Assembly: GCA_963573385.1 (NCBI GenBank)
Contig: CAUYLG010047262.1
Span: 1-64,000, forward strand
Length of the DNA stretch: 64,000 nt
DNA from: Cacajao melanocephalus
Taxonomy: Eukaryota; Chordata; Mammalia; Primates; Pitheciidae
Direction of reading: 5' to 3'
Shown here: positions 14,851 to 28,640 of the stretch, in pieces
How the letters are laid out: every line of letters starts with the position of its first letter
How positions within the stretch are numbered: the stretch's first letter is position 1
The notes under the pieces: model-generated
Database searches by the model: none
Told to the model about the DNA's origin: nothing
The model's input: only the letters and a program-made list of their open reading frames with translations
Position numbers and translations under genes: made by a program

Positions 14851-15451
14851 TGCTTAACCAAAGTTCCGAGGCTTTACTTCCCGTGCCCACCCAGTCTATG
14901 TCCCAGGTATCTGCAACCTCTGGTCCCCTACACAGCACAGGCGCGGTCCCTGCTTCGCGCTGCGGAATGTTTCCAGTGCCCAGGGGGTCTCCGAATTCTT
15001 GAGCTACTAGTCCCTGGCACGAAAGCTTCCTATACGCCTCTCCCACTCTGCCTTCTCTCTGAGGCTTATGGCTTTGTCAGGGGCCTATTAAAAATAAATG
15101 TGTGAGATCTGAAAAAGAAAATCTGTTGGCGCCAAGAGGGGCAAAGAAAACTGCAAAATTGGAAGTAATCGATGTTTGATCGAATGTTTAGGACATGCAA
15201 CATTGTGCAAAGATTCTGTTGCAACTGCACTCAGAGTCGTACATGCCCTTGTATTTTAAATGTGGCATGTGGAAGATTTAATGGACTTGCCTAAGGATGT
15301 GGGAAGGGCCTCTGAGAATAAGAAAGCCGGGGCCCAGATGGGCATCAAACATCGCAGCATAGCAGCCGGCTAAGGCTGCAGAGACCTTCCCCACAGCTGC
15401 CCTCCAGCCAGAAGCCCCTGAACATTCACTGCTTCCCATCTTTCAGCTTCT

Positions 15452-15452
<1 letters not shown>
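14851..15452. other. Intergenic, ISLR2 upstream flank
   Basis: GC content falls from the CpG-rich region into ordinary DNA. No gene or clear repeat seen. Confidence 0.4.

Positions 15453-15502
<50 letters not shown>
15453..15502 (+). repeat. (CA)n microsatellite
   Basis: About 24 CA units, nearly perfect; likely polymorphic. Confidence 0.95.
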
Positions 15503-15506
<4 letters not shown>

Positions 15507-15754
15507 TCTCTTCAGCCCCTTACCTCCAAGAAGCTGCTTTCCTTTTCTAATTTCCAGTCGAAAGATCACTCCTCAGGGAAGCCAGGGCTTGTTTATACTC
15601 CCCCCACGGGCCTTTCCTTGTACAGGAAGGCTCTATGTAGTCATCAGGAGAGCAGGTTCTAGCATCAGACTCCATCATGTGCTGGCTGTATGTCCTTAGC
15701 CAAGTTATTTAACCTGTCTGTGCCTCAAGAAGAAAAGGCATAAATAAGAGTATC

Positions 15755-16043
15755 ACCCAGGCATGGTGGCTCATGCCTGTAATCCTAGCACTTTGGGAGG
15801 CCAAGGCAGGCAGATCATGAGATCAGGAAGGAGTTTGAGACCAGGCTGACCAGTATCGTGAAACCCCATCTCTACTAAAAATACAAAAATTAGCTGGGCG
15901 TGGTGGCACATGCCTATAATCCTCAGAAGGCCAAGGCAAGAGAATTGCTTGAACCCAGGAGGCAGAGGTTGCAGTGAGCCGAGATCATGCCACTGCATTC
16001 CAGCCTGGGCAACAGAGTGAGATATCATCTCAAAAAAAAAAAA
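15755..16043 (+). mobile_element. Alu SINE, sense (first of a tandem pair)
   Basis: From acccaggcatggtggctca to an A run at 16032-16043. The repeat aagagta at 15746-15752 recurs at 16349-16355, flanking the pair. Confidence 0.93.
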
Positions 16044-16350
16044 GCAGGGCATGGTGGCTCATGCCTGTAATCCCAACACTTTGGGAGGCCGAGGCAGGTA
16101 GATCACTGGGTCAGGAGATCAAGTCCATCCTGGCCAACATGGTGAAATGTCATCTCTACTAAAATACAAAAAAATTAGCCGGGCATGGTGGCATGTGCCT
16201 GTAGTCCCAGCTACTCAGGAGGCTGAGGCAGGGGAATCGCTTGAACCCAGGCAGCAGAAGATGCCATGAGTCGAGATCGCGCCACTGCACTACAGCCTGG
16301 GCGACAGAGCAAGACTCCGTCTAAAAATAAAATATAAAAATGGAAAAAAA
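16044..16350 (+). mobile_element. Alu SINE, sense (second of a tandem pair)
   Basis: Begins directly after the first Alu's A tail (gcagggcatggtggctca) and ends in an A-rich tail before the second aagagta. Confidence 0.93.
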
Positions 16351-16450
16351 GAGTACCTATGCTTCACTTGAGGATTAAATGAGTGAGTCAATGTATGCTA
16401 GGCACTTAGTACCTGCCACTTAGTGCTAAGTACATGAGCTACTTTTTTTC

Positions 16451-17478
<1,028 letters not shown>

Positions 17479-17887
17479 GCAAGAGGTGTGGGGTGCAACA
17501 TGCTTAGCAATCTCCCTCCCGTTCAGGCAGGACTGGTTTCCTCAAGAGATGTTCTGAGGCAGCCAGCCCTCCATGGCAGGACTTGCCATCCTAAAAGCTA
17601 GGGCCACGTGAGGCAGGGGAGTAGGGGCCTGAGATGGTGTGTAATATTTCCATCAGCAAATAACGAGATTCCCACCTCCAAGGATGGAAACTATTAAGTG
17701 TATCATCTCACAAAGCAGAAAGCAAGGCTGGCTTCCTGTTAATTCTGCAGCTCAGTGACATCGGCAGACACAAATTCTTTCATCTCTCCCCTCTGCCACC
17801 CTTAATAGGGCTTCCAGCCCAGGGACTGGGTCCCTTGGTGTCACTGAAGGGCTTCTGCAGCCACCAAGGAAACAAATCTTTTGTGGG
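17479..17887. other. Intergenic, apparently unique
   Basis: Nothing recognisable; ordinary composition. Confidence 0.35.
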
Positions 17888-18169
17888 TTTTTTTTTTTTT
17901 TTTTTTTTTTTGAGATAGAGTCTCACTCTGTCACCTAGGCTAAAGTGCAATGGCATGATCTCAGCTCACTGCAACCTCCGCCTCCCGGTTGGAGCGATTC
18001 TCCTGCCTCAGCCTCCTGAGTAGCTGGGATTACAGGTACATGCCGCCACACCCAGCTAATTTTTGTATTTTTAGTAGAGACGGGGTTTCACCATGTTGGC
18101 CTCAAGTGATCCGTCCGCGTTAGCCTCCCAAAGTGCTGAAATTACAAGTCTGAGCCACTGTGCCCAGCC
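17888..18169 (-). mobile_element. Alu SINE, antisense
   Basis: T run of 24 bases at 17888-17911, then gagatagagtctcactctg; ends gtgcccagcc. Confidence 0.95.
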
Positions 18170-18682
18170 ACAAATGTCATGTTAACAGACTAGTGGGTTA
18201 AAAAGGCAGGCTTCTCTTTTCTGAAGCCACCGCCTCTCCCTTGGGTCTTGACACCTATTGGCATGGGACTATTCAGCTCCAAACCAGTCACTGGAGAAGG
18301 GGAGGAAATTGACTGGTTCAGAGTAATCACTTAGCCCCGATACGGCTACGGAGGAGTCAATCCCAAGACTTACTACAAGCAAGAAATCCCCTTTAAATAG
18401 AAATCTTGGGGAATTGCATGTTCGGAGTAGCCTAACATCGCGTCAAAATGAATTAATTGAAATGAGAGTGACCAGGATTATAATGGACCATACTAGATAC
18501 TTCCTTATCCAGAGTTCAGATTAATCTGTATCCACAGTCTGAGACCACAGTCAGCGTCAGGGCGGTGTGTGTGACCAGGTTCAGGAAACTCTGGTAGGCA
18601 TACAAACCAGAGGATTCTTTGCTGTCACAGAATTCTTGGATTGATTATTTTTATATTGACTTTTTATTTACTTATGATTTAT
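18170..18682. other. Intergenic, apparently unique
   Basis: Includes an AT-rich segment 18400-18490 with aatgaattaattgaaatg. No gene or clear repeat. Confidence 0.35.
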
Positions 18683-18788
18683 TTGGGCTGAGGATCTCAC
18701 TGTGTTGTCTAGCCGATCTCAAATCCTGGGCTCAAGCGATCCTCCTGCCTCATCTTCCTAAGTAGCTGGGCACACATTGCACCCAGCT
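18683..18788 (-). mobile_element. Alu monomer fragment (FLAM/FRAM-like), antisense
   Basis: ggatctcactgtgttgtct through ctcaagcgatcctcctgcc to gcacccagct; only one monomer long and highly diverged. Confidence 0.7.
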
Positions 18789-21596
18789 CTTTCACGGAAT
18801 TCTTGAAAGGATAAAAATCTGTTCTTGGAAATGCCTGTGCTGGGATCCAAAGCTATTTTGGGAGCAGTGGAAGCTTCAGTCTTTAGTCGGATATTTATGA
18901 ACAGGAGATGTTTATGAACTCAAAGATGTCCCTATCTGACTTCACATCCTGAACATGGCTCCCAGTCCCAAGGCCAAGAAGAGAGACACTTTGATGGTCG
19001 AGGTGGAAAACAGGAGGAAGACTTCTACCTTGGTCTTAGGAAAAATGTGGGGCAGTGGGCTTGGAAGTCCACCACCTGAAACCTCACTCCAGCTTCATAA
19101 ACTCTCTAAGTGGTCTTAAGCAACTCTGCCCTCTCTCCTAAGTTTCCACCCACACAATGGTAGGGGAATGGGCTAGATGTGTCTTGAGGCCCCTGGGGTG
19201 CTGCGACTTTAGAAGAAGCCAGTTTGCAGGTTGAGTTGGGGCTTCTGAGCAGCAGACTGCCATCTGAAGGGGCTTCCTACAGGAAGACACCTCCTTGGGA
19301 GTCTGGGGTTGTGGCTTCCCCTCTTCCTCATGGCCCTTGGCAGTTTCTGTGTCTGCCCTCCCGCTGCACTGCAACCCTCCTCATCTCTTGAGGCCCACTT
19401 GGACCCCAGGACTGCCCCCCACCCCAAAACTGCTGTGCACTACTCTGTGGGCAGAGGGAGTCTTCCCGCTTCAAAACACTTCCCAAAGGGCCTTTCCATA
19501 GCAGGATTCAGGAGCAGTTGGGGCACTGTTATTTGAAGCTAAAATCTGATCACTGAGTATTTCAGGAGCCTGGTACATTGACCAGGGAAGAACAAGGCTG
19601 CCACCCCTCCCTGCTCTGCAACCAGCCCTCAGTCCTCCATTCCCCGGGGCCATCACAGGACATAGAGAGGCCACAATAAACACACATTCAGAGACCCCCC
19701 CCACACAACTTTGCCACCACCTCCTTTGGCCTGCGGACTGCAGGAGGGCCAGACCCAGAGTCTCCCCCTCCTCCTCCTCCATCTCCCAGACTCACAGCTC
19801 CCGGGGTGGGGGTGGGGTGGTTGCCCAGGGCTTTCTCCTCCACTGTCCCCATCAAAGCCCAGAACAGCATAGAAAGGGCACACAGGGAGATGAAATAAAC
19901 GTGACTCTTCCCTCGGAGACCTTCAATCTCTTACCGTCAATAGGCTCTTTTCATTTGCTCTTGGAAATGGCTTCCCAGAAGCAGACTGAGACAGTGTTGT
20001 GTGCAGGTGGTTGTTTAAAAACCTGCCCAGGCAAAAAACAACCAGAAGAGAGAAGGGGAAGTAGGAGAGGAAGAAGACGCAGCCAAGCAAGGGTGTGATT
20101 TCAGGGACAGTCTCAGCCTTGGACTGATCCCAGGAAGCTCCAGAGTGAACCTGAATCCTGTTTGTCCCATCGTGAGGCAGGGAAGCTCACGGGCACAGAG
20201 GCACAGTAGTCGGACGTTGGTTAAGGGCTGCCCCCGGGGGGTGGGATTCCCAGGCACTTCCCCTTCTCTGAGCCTGTAGGCAATCAGCTCTAATAGACTG
20301 GAAAGGCTCAGTGAAGCCTGCACCCACCTCAGGGAGATGCAATGACAGAGACCCAATGATCACAGAGTCACCCAGCATCAGAGCTTCGGGCCCAGAAGTC
20401 CTCTGTCCCTTTCACTTTACTGGGAGGGAGACAGAGGCCAAAAGAGAGGTCACAGAGCAGGTGGGGATGGGAAACGTCCCCAGCATGTAATTGTCTGAGA
20501 TGTCTTACCCGGGCAGTCTGGGTTACGGATGTGCCAAGCCTGGTGGCTATGGGTGAGCTTGCTGACTAGGAGGCCCTTAAGGCTCTTGGGCAGATGTGGC
20601 CTTGACAGTGGCAAGGGCAGCTGTCTCTGGGGTGGATGGGACAGGTGCCCCCACTTCAGGCCTCATGTGTTACCACCCCCACTCCATTGCTAGAACAGAA
20701 TCCCAGCCATGTATGGCAGAGACTGAGGTTGTACCCTCGAGTTATCTATAACAGGATGCTGACCCCAAATCAGGCCTCAGAGAGAGAGCATCTCATCAGG
20801 CAGCTGGCTGGGGCAGAGATTTGGAGGGAGGAGAACCCTCCCTGAGGTGGATCCTGGCATGTTGCAGAGACACCTGCAATTCTAGGCAAGGCCAGTTTGA
20901 ATGGCCACGTCTCGGGGAAGCCAGGCATGATTCAGTGTAGGGGGGTCTAGGGCAGGAGATCAGGGGTTAGGGGGCTGTATCTACTCTTCACTGACTTCCT
21001 GTGAGACTCTGGAAGTCTCTCTCCCTTCTAGGCCTCAGTTTCCCCTCCTGTGCTGGGAGGCTCCATGTCCTTCCTGCCTGCCTCATCTTGGGGTTGGGTC
21101 TGCCACATTCTCACTCCTCAGGTTTGTCCCTACCGAATCCCAGCTGAGGAAGGGCTCCTCAGCGCAGCGCCTCCCAGGCAGGGTTCACCCAGGTGCAGTC
21201 CTCTTCTGTGTCCATTTGAAGGGCCCCCAAAAAGACTTTCCCGGGAAAGTCAGAGGAATCAGGCTGTGAAGAGTGACCCCGTGCAGTGCAGCGTCTGTGA
21301 ACCCTGCAGCCCCATCTCCCTGCATCCTTATCTCCAGACCCAGCTGGGAACTTGATGTATTTATTTGCCTCTCCCAGGGCCCCCCTGTGTCCAACCCACA
21401 TATCTGCCAGCTGTCTGGTAGCCCCGTGCAGGCACGGAGGGAGGGGATTGCTATAAATCCCTCCAGCCTGCCGCCGGCAGCGTGACCCTGTCAGGTAGAG
21501 ATTACAATCAAGGTGGCTTGGAGAGTTGGGGACAAAGGCACCAGGAGAAGAAGCTTGGGATAGAGTCACCTAGATACTAAGTGGGCTGGAATCATG
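18789..21596. other. Intergenic sequence, no gene found
   Basis: Mixed GC-moderate DNA. Frames of up to 136 codons (21159-21569, -) have no recognisable features. 21350-21500 contains a short stretch rich in CTGCC and GCCGGC. Nothing further can be supported. Confidence 0.4.
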
Positions 21597-21735
21597 GGAG
21601 AGGAGAGTGAGAGAGGAAGGGGAAGGGAAGAGGGATAGGAGAGGGCAGGGAGGAGAGAAAAAGGGAGAGAACAGAGGAGGAGAGGAGGGAAGGGGAGGGG
21701 AGGGGAGGGGAGAGGAGAGGAAGGCCGGAAAGGAA
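21597..21735 (+). repeat. Purine-rich (GGGGA)n / (GAGGA)n tract
   Basis: About 140 bases that are almost wholly purine on the plus strand, with a run of ggggagggg units at 21680-21710. The complementary strand gives a spurious proline/serine-rich frame. Confidence 0.9.
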
Positions 21736-21829
21736 GAAGCAGACAGTGCTTTCTGGTGCATTCTGGGAGTCAGCGCAAGGCCTTCTTGTCTAGGGTGTTG
21801 GGTGTATAGAGTTATTTTTTATTGTTGCC

Positions 21830-22030
21830 AATCTGCTAAGTTTAGTACTTTCTGTATGTTATCTCATTCCATCCTCACAATTTGTGAAGTATGCATTATC
21901 ACCCCCATCTGCATATGAGATCACAGAGGGTAAGCAGGTTGTCCAAGGTCACACAGCAAAGCTGGGACTTAAAGCCAGGCCCCTCTAAAGCCTGTCTTTT
22001 AACTTCCACACACACAGCTCCCTGCTCCCA
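21830..22030 (-). mobile_element. MIR SINE, antisense
   Basis: Contains the inverse MIR landmarks: gttatctcattccatcctcac, gtaagcaggttgtccaaggtcacac and aagctgggacttaaagccag. Confidence 0.85.
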
Positions 22031-22111
22031 AGCTGACTCTATAAGTGCTCTTCCCTGAGCCCAGCCACACCCACTCTCGCCCACCCTCTGCCTTCCCCTT
22101 GGTTGGTCTGA

Positions 22112-23500
<1,389 letters not shown>

Positions 23501-23524
23501 CAATAATAATAATAATAATAAAAA
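23501..23524 (+). repeat. (AAT)n microsatellite
   Basis: Six to seven AAT units. Confidence 0.85.
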
Positions 23525-23571
23525 GGTTCAGAAACACCTGCCCTAAAAGAAACAATTAGAATTAAAGTTCA

Positions 23572-23880
<309 letters not shown>

Positions 23881-23889
23881 AAAGTTCAA

Positions 23890-24454
23890 GCACAGGGACT
23901 AGAAGGTGGAGATAGCTTCCAAGGGCCTGCCTTGTGCATCACCTGAGACTGACAGCTCAGGAGGGCACGGGAAGGAAAGACCAGGGACACTGTCCCTCAA
24001 CATGTGGCCATGCACCCCATGGTGTGGGCCACAGATGGTGCCAGTCTAGACACAGGATCCCTGCAGGCAAATCCCAGCTCTGCCACATACAAATTTAATG
24101 ACCCTGACGGGGTACTCAGCCTTGCTGCCCTGCCGTGCTCCTCTGTAGGAGGAGCTAAATGGTGAACTCGTGTCTGGTGCCCAGTTATCTTACCTGGTCG
24201 TCCCATGCTGTCACTCCTGGGCAGGCTTACCCACTCCTCGGTCTCTCCGATCCGCTTTGTGTACACTGACCCTGTTGGCATTGTGAGCTGGGGCAGAGCC
24301 CCTGCCAGGTGCTTCTAGAAGAGGATTTGGGGGAAAAGGCAGATTGCACTTCGAGTGCCTACCAGAGGGTCTTCCTCAGAAGCTCCTGCCCATCTGTTCA
24401 TAGTTTCAGGGACTTTTCAGTTGCTAAAGTCACAAAGACCTGCGGCCGGAAGTG
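23890..24454. other. Intergenic; possible degenerate MIR
   Basis: 24040-24125 (caaatcccagctctgccacat) looks like a MIR core in sense orientation but is badly decayed. No gene seen. Confidence 0.35.
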
Positions 24455-24710
24455 TGACTCCAACTCCAATTCTAACTCAATTCCTAATCTCACCCCAATT
24501 CTAACTCAATTCCTAATTCCTAAGGTTTATTCTCAACCTTAAGCACCAAATGTGTCCCTCGATTTGATTTAACCCCAAACCCTAACCTGGAGCCCCCACC
24601 GAACTTCAGTTCTAACTCTCACCCCAATTCTAAGCCCACCTGATCCTTACCCCCGTTCTAACTTGGGGCCTATCCTTAGCTGTAACGCTCACCCTAAGTC
24701 CACTGGTCAC
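24455..24710 (+). repeat. Degenerate CCTAA/CTAAC-type (telomere-like) tandem block
   Basis: About 250 bases of imperfect units such as ccaattctaactcaattcctaat and aaccccaaaccctaacc, with taac or ctaa recurring every 6-14 bases. The register is lost, so this is an old decayed array rather than an active microsatellite. It resembles, but is not, a clean interstitial CCCTAA array. Confidence 0.7.
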
Positions 24711-24886
24711 CCAATATTTCCCCAAATTAATGGGTCATTTACTTCCACAGTCACAAGTTTTGCTCTACCTGTGACCCTTCCAAGCATAGAGTTACTTACT
24801 GTTTGACCTAAGTGGATCTTTAAAGAATTCCACTTCAGCGTCATCCTGAGCAACTAGATCCCAAATGGGTTGGTTGTATTGTTTCT

Positions 24887-25197
24887 TTTCTTTCTTTCTT
24901 TTTTTTTTTTTGAGACAGAGTCTCATTCTTGTCATCCAGTCTGGAGTGCAGTGGCAGGATCTCGGCTTAATGCAACCTCTACTTCCCAGGTTCAAGCAAT
25001 TCTCCTGCCTCAGCCTCCCAAGTAGCTGGAATTGCAGGCACACGCCACCACACCCAGCTAATTTTTGTATTTTTAGTAGAGATGGGGTTCACCATGTTGG
25101 CCAGGCTGGTCTCGAACTCCTGACCTCAGGTGATCCACCCGCCTCAGCCTCCCAAAGTGAGTGTTGGGATTACAGCCCTTAGCCACAGCACCCAGCC
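24887..25197 (-). mobile_element. Alu SINE, antisense, with target-site duplication
   Basis: TTTC-rich then T-run start, then gagacagagtctcattctt. Flanked by ggttgtattgtttct (from 24872) and ggttgtgttgtttct (from 25199). Confidence 0.95.
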
Positions 25198-25410
25198 TGG
25201 TTGTGTTGTTTCTAACAGATGTTAAAATAAGTATAAAAGGTTTAACATTTTAAAAAATATTTCTCGAGACTTATTCACTGCCACAAGAACAGTATGGGAA
25301 AAAAAGAAAAGAATAAAATGTTTCTCCTTGTGCCTCCTACCTACAGTTATTTCCTATACCATGGGAAGCACTCACAGCACTTTAGAAAGGACTGAGCGGA
25401 GGAGCGTAAA
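25198..25410. other. Intergenic, unique
   Basis: A-rich first half; no gene seen. Confidence 0.35.
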
Positions 25411-25484
25411 CCACCAGCACCGCCAGCACTGCCAGCACCACCAGCACTGCCAGCACCGCCAGCACCGCCAGCACCACCGTGGCC
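25411..25484 (+). repeat. 9-bp minisatellite, (CCAGCACYG)n
   Basis: About eight units of a 9-mer with C/T and A/G variants. A 74-codon frame here reads HQHRQHCQHHQHC-type repeats, which is translation of the repeat and not a gene. Confidence 0.85.
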
Positions 25485-26369
25485 CATGCCCGTTGCCAGG
25501 CCTCGTGGGGGCTGCAGCGCCCTCTGCTGGCAGAGCCCGGGAGCAGCCCTAGCTCAGCTCCCCTTCTCGGCGGGCAGGGTCCCCAGCGTCCTACCCTCTC
25601 GTCCTACCCTCTCTGACTTGACATTTGGTGCATCCCAGCCCGGGTGCCACGTGCACACTAGCCGTGGAGTTTCCTTAATTGTGAGGAGCGGAGAAAGGTG
25701 AGAAGGGAGCCCCTTACTCTAGGCATAGGTGCTGGAGGCACCTGGGGTGTGAGGCGGAGACAAGGCTGAGGTCAGAGGAGGAGAGGGGGCCTGCTGGCAG
25801 GGCTGGGCTGAGGGTGAGACTCTGAGGCATGGAGAGTGGTCAAGGTTGGGGCCAGGAGTCAGAGTGAGGCTGGGGTAGAGAGAAAGGTGGACGTGGGCCA
25901 GGACAAGGGGAGGTGGAGGTGGGAGAACAGCCCGGCCAGGCTCTGGGACAGCAGCCGGAGGTAAGAGCCAGGTTGGGGTTGGGGGCAAAGCAGATTTCTA
26001 AATGACTTTCCCAGGGGTGTGAGGGAGACCCTGGGCCTCAGAAGGAGGCCCTGCAGCAGGGCTTGGCTGAGCTGCTACACAGGAAGCTTGTTCTCTACTC
26101 CGGGCCTCAGTGATGGAAATGGCCCATCCGGGTGTGCTGGGAGCACAGTGTCACCTCCTGCCCAGCTCCTCCAAGATGGGCCCCCTGATCTTGGCTCCCT
26201 CAGACCCCAGGACCCCCACGGTTGTTTGCTCATCCCTGATCTTTTTCTTTAATCTCCTGAAAACTAACCCATGTTTTGTTTTGTTTTGCTAAGATCTAAG
26301 ATGTGTTTATTTTCCTATGATTCATAAAGCACTTCATAAAGCAGAAAGATTTTAAATTTGTGTGTGGGG
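25485..26369. other. Intergenic, GC-moderate
   Basis: No gene recognised. GGGGTG/GGTC-rich imperfect repetition lies at 25735-25990 (words such as gaggctgggg, gtcagagg). Confidence 0.35.
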
Positions 26370-26680
26370 TTTTGTCTGTTTGTTTGTTTGTTTGTTTTTA
26401 GAGACAGAGTCTTGCTCTGTCACCCAGGCTGGAGTGCAGTGGCACGTGATCTCAGCTCACTGCAACCTCCACCTCCCAGGTTCAAGCAATTTCCTGCCTC
26501 AGCCTCCTGAGTAGTTGGGATTATAGGTGTTCACCACCATGTTTGGCTAATTTTTGTATTTTTAGTAGAGACAGGGTTTCATCATCTTGGCCAGGCTGGT
26601 CTTGAACTCCTGACCTCATGATCCACTCACCTTGGCCTCCCAAAGTGCTGGGTTTACAGGCGTGAGTCACCATGCCCGGC
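26370..26680 (-). mobile_element. Alu SINE, antisense, (GTTT)n start
   Basis: Begins with tgtttgtttgtttgttttt at 26378-26399, then agagacagagtcttgctctg; ends catgcccggc. Confidence 0.93.
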
Positions 26681-26719
26681 TTACCTGTGTGCTTTTAAAA
26701 TATACCAAAAAGCTATCTT

Positions 26720-26895
26720 CACACACATTTTCTCACTGGTGCCCACAAAGATCCCTTGAAGTCAAAAGGAGCTTCATTCCCCCTTTTGAACGTGGCAGAG
26801 CGTGAGGATCAGGGAGGGAAGTAAACGTGCCAAAGGGGGCCACAGACTACCAAGTGAGGATTGAAACTCGGTGTCCTGACTTCTAACCCAGTAAA
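26720..26895 (-). mobile_element. MIR SINE, antisense
   Basis: Decayed: cacattttctcactggtgcc, gaggatcagggagggaagtaa, attgaaactcggtgtcctgac in the inverse MIR order. Confidence 0.65.
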
Positions 26896-26899
26896 CTCT

Positions 26900-27650
26900 C
26901 ATTAGTTGACATGTAAACACCTGAGATACAGTCCAAAGATGAAGGACAGGTGACATATTGGGACTGGATCTTCTTGGTCAAAGGGTCAAGCTGAGAGAAT
27001 AAAACTTCAGGACTGGAATCTGGTCATTTGGGATGGTAGGTGGGGTCAAGGGTGGTGGCACTGATCAATTCCCATTACCTGGCTGCTCACCCACGCCAGT
27101 GGTGGACTAATTCCTATAATGCTTGTGCCAGGGGAATCCCTCAAGTACTAACCTCAGTTCTATCTGTGACAGCCAAGACAACACATTCATCACCTGTTAC
27201 CAATGTCCTGGGCCTCCCACACCTCCCTTTTTAAGGGTTTTACCACCTGTCACTCAAGGAACACAGAGAAGAGTACAGGATGCACTAGTGAGGGGCAGTG
27301 GCAAAGTTCCTGCAGACTCTGGTCTCTGACTTTCTCTAGAAGGTAATTCTTGGAATTGGTGCTTCTTTCCTGCCACATGGCACCCCCCTTTGGAGATGAT
27401 CCCAAGGCAAGGCTACCCTGGGTCTTGGCCTTCCCCATTTGTCATGGCGGGGTTCACGTGCTTAAGGCCCACAGCACTGAGCAAGAGAGGGCTCTCGGCT
27501 CTGCTAAGTCCTGAAAGACACCCCACAAAACACAGTTGTGGTAGGCAAGTGGCCACAAGCCTGTGCCTGGGAGATCCCAACCCCCACTCCCCATCCAGGT
27601 AAAAGGCTCAGTGGTTCCTCTGGGGGTACTGAGCAGAGTCTATGATCGGA
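26900..27650. other. Intergenic, downstream of PML
   Basis: Apparently unique DNA between the PML 3' end and the repeats to the left. Short frames only. Confidence 0.35.
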
Positions 27651-27675
27651 GCATCAGACTTTCAAGATTCACATC

Positions 27676-27681
27676 TTTATT
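27676..27681 (-). terminator. PML: Candidate poly(A) signal of PML-I
   Basis: AATAAA on the minus strand (context taataaagatgtg), 1.7 kb past the PML-I stop codon. No canonical hexamer was noticed closer to the stop. Use is inferred. Confidence 0.55.
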
Positions 27682-28457
27682 AAAGGCTGTGACAGTGGAG
27701 GCAGGGCAGAGAACCCCTCAACTACATCTGAAGACAGCAACACATGGTGAGGCTGGAAATAAGTGGGCCCAGTCTCCCTTCCTCCTTCAATCTACATCAA
27801 TCTGTTTCCATAGGTGCTTCAGAGCCAGCGCCTGCTTTAACAGTCTGGCATCAGAATCTTATTTTAAATGTATCAACGTTCACTGTTAGAGCCAGCACTC
27901 CCGTCGTGGGAACAAGGCCCTACAGAATTCCTCAGTGGGTCTTCAGGGCCCTTATGGGATGGGGCTGCAGTATGGGCACACAGATTTCACCAATGTGGAA
28001 GCTGAGGTCATTAGCCATGGAGGCTAGAGTACTGGGCTGTCTGGGAAGCATCCCAGGAGCAGGGAGCCAAGGAGGAGGGATGGGAGGGAGGGAGGAAGAG
28101 GAAGGTTGTTCTGCTAATCAGAGAGGACAACCCTGACCTGCCTGTGTTCTGCTGCTGACCTCCGGTGTGACCGCAAGTTTGGGAACTAACGGCTTGGAAT
28201 GGGAGCTAGAAATCAAGAATGAGAAAGCTTCCTGCCCATTGCCTCAGAGGCCTGCATTCCATTCCTAAAAATGCAGGATGGCACAGCCAGATGGCAGCTC
28301 TGAGACCATGGAGGCCAATCAGCCCATTTTACAGGTGGGGACACTAGAGCTTAGGAAGGGGCCTTTTCCTAGGCCACACTCACTGCACAGTCAGAGACAG
28401 GGATGGGACTTTCTCTGCTGTTTCACACCACTTCCCCTTGGAGGAGCCGTCTATGAG

Positions 28458-28640
28458 AGCAGCGGTTCTCAAACTTGAGTATGCACCAGCATCACCTGGA
28501 GAACCTGTTAAAAGAGAGACTGCTGGGCCCCACCCTGAAGATTCTGATTCCAGAGGCCTGTGGTGTAGCCCATGGGTCTGCATTTCTAAGAAGCTCCCAG
28601 GGGATGCCAATGCCCTGGAATACACATTGGGTAGAGAGTC
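28458..28640 (+). mobile_element. MER5A-type hAT (Charlie) DNA transposon remnant
   Basis: agcggttctcaaacttgagt, catcacctggagaacctgtt, ctgctgggccccaccc and gcatttctaagaagctccca follow the MER5 order. Non-autonomous; noncoding. It lies in the inferred PML-I 3' UTR. Confidence 0.85.

Larger units (their letters stand above)
15645..16450 (+). mobile_element. MIR SINE split by two Alus
   Basis: The 5' part (15645-15754) carries gcaggttctagcatcagac and caagttatttaacctgtctg. The 3' part (16350-16450) resumes with gaggattaaatgagtgag and gctaggcacttagtacc. The two Alus sit exactly between. Confidence 0.8.

Noticed and set aside
21570..21761. Proline/serine-rich minus-strand frame
   Set aside because: Translation of the purine tract's complementary strand.
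25328..25552. Histidine/glutamine repeat protein
   Set aside because: Pure translation of the 9-bp minisatellite.
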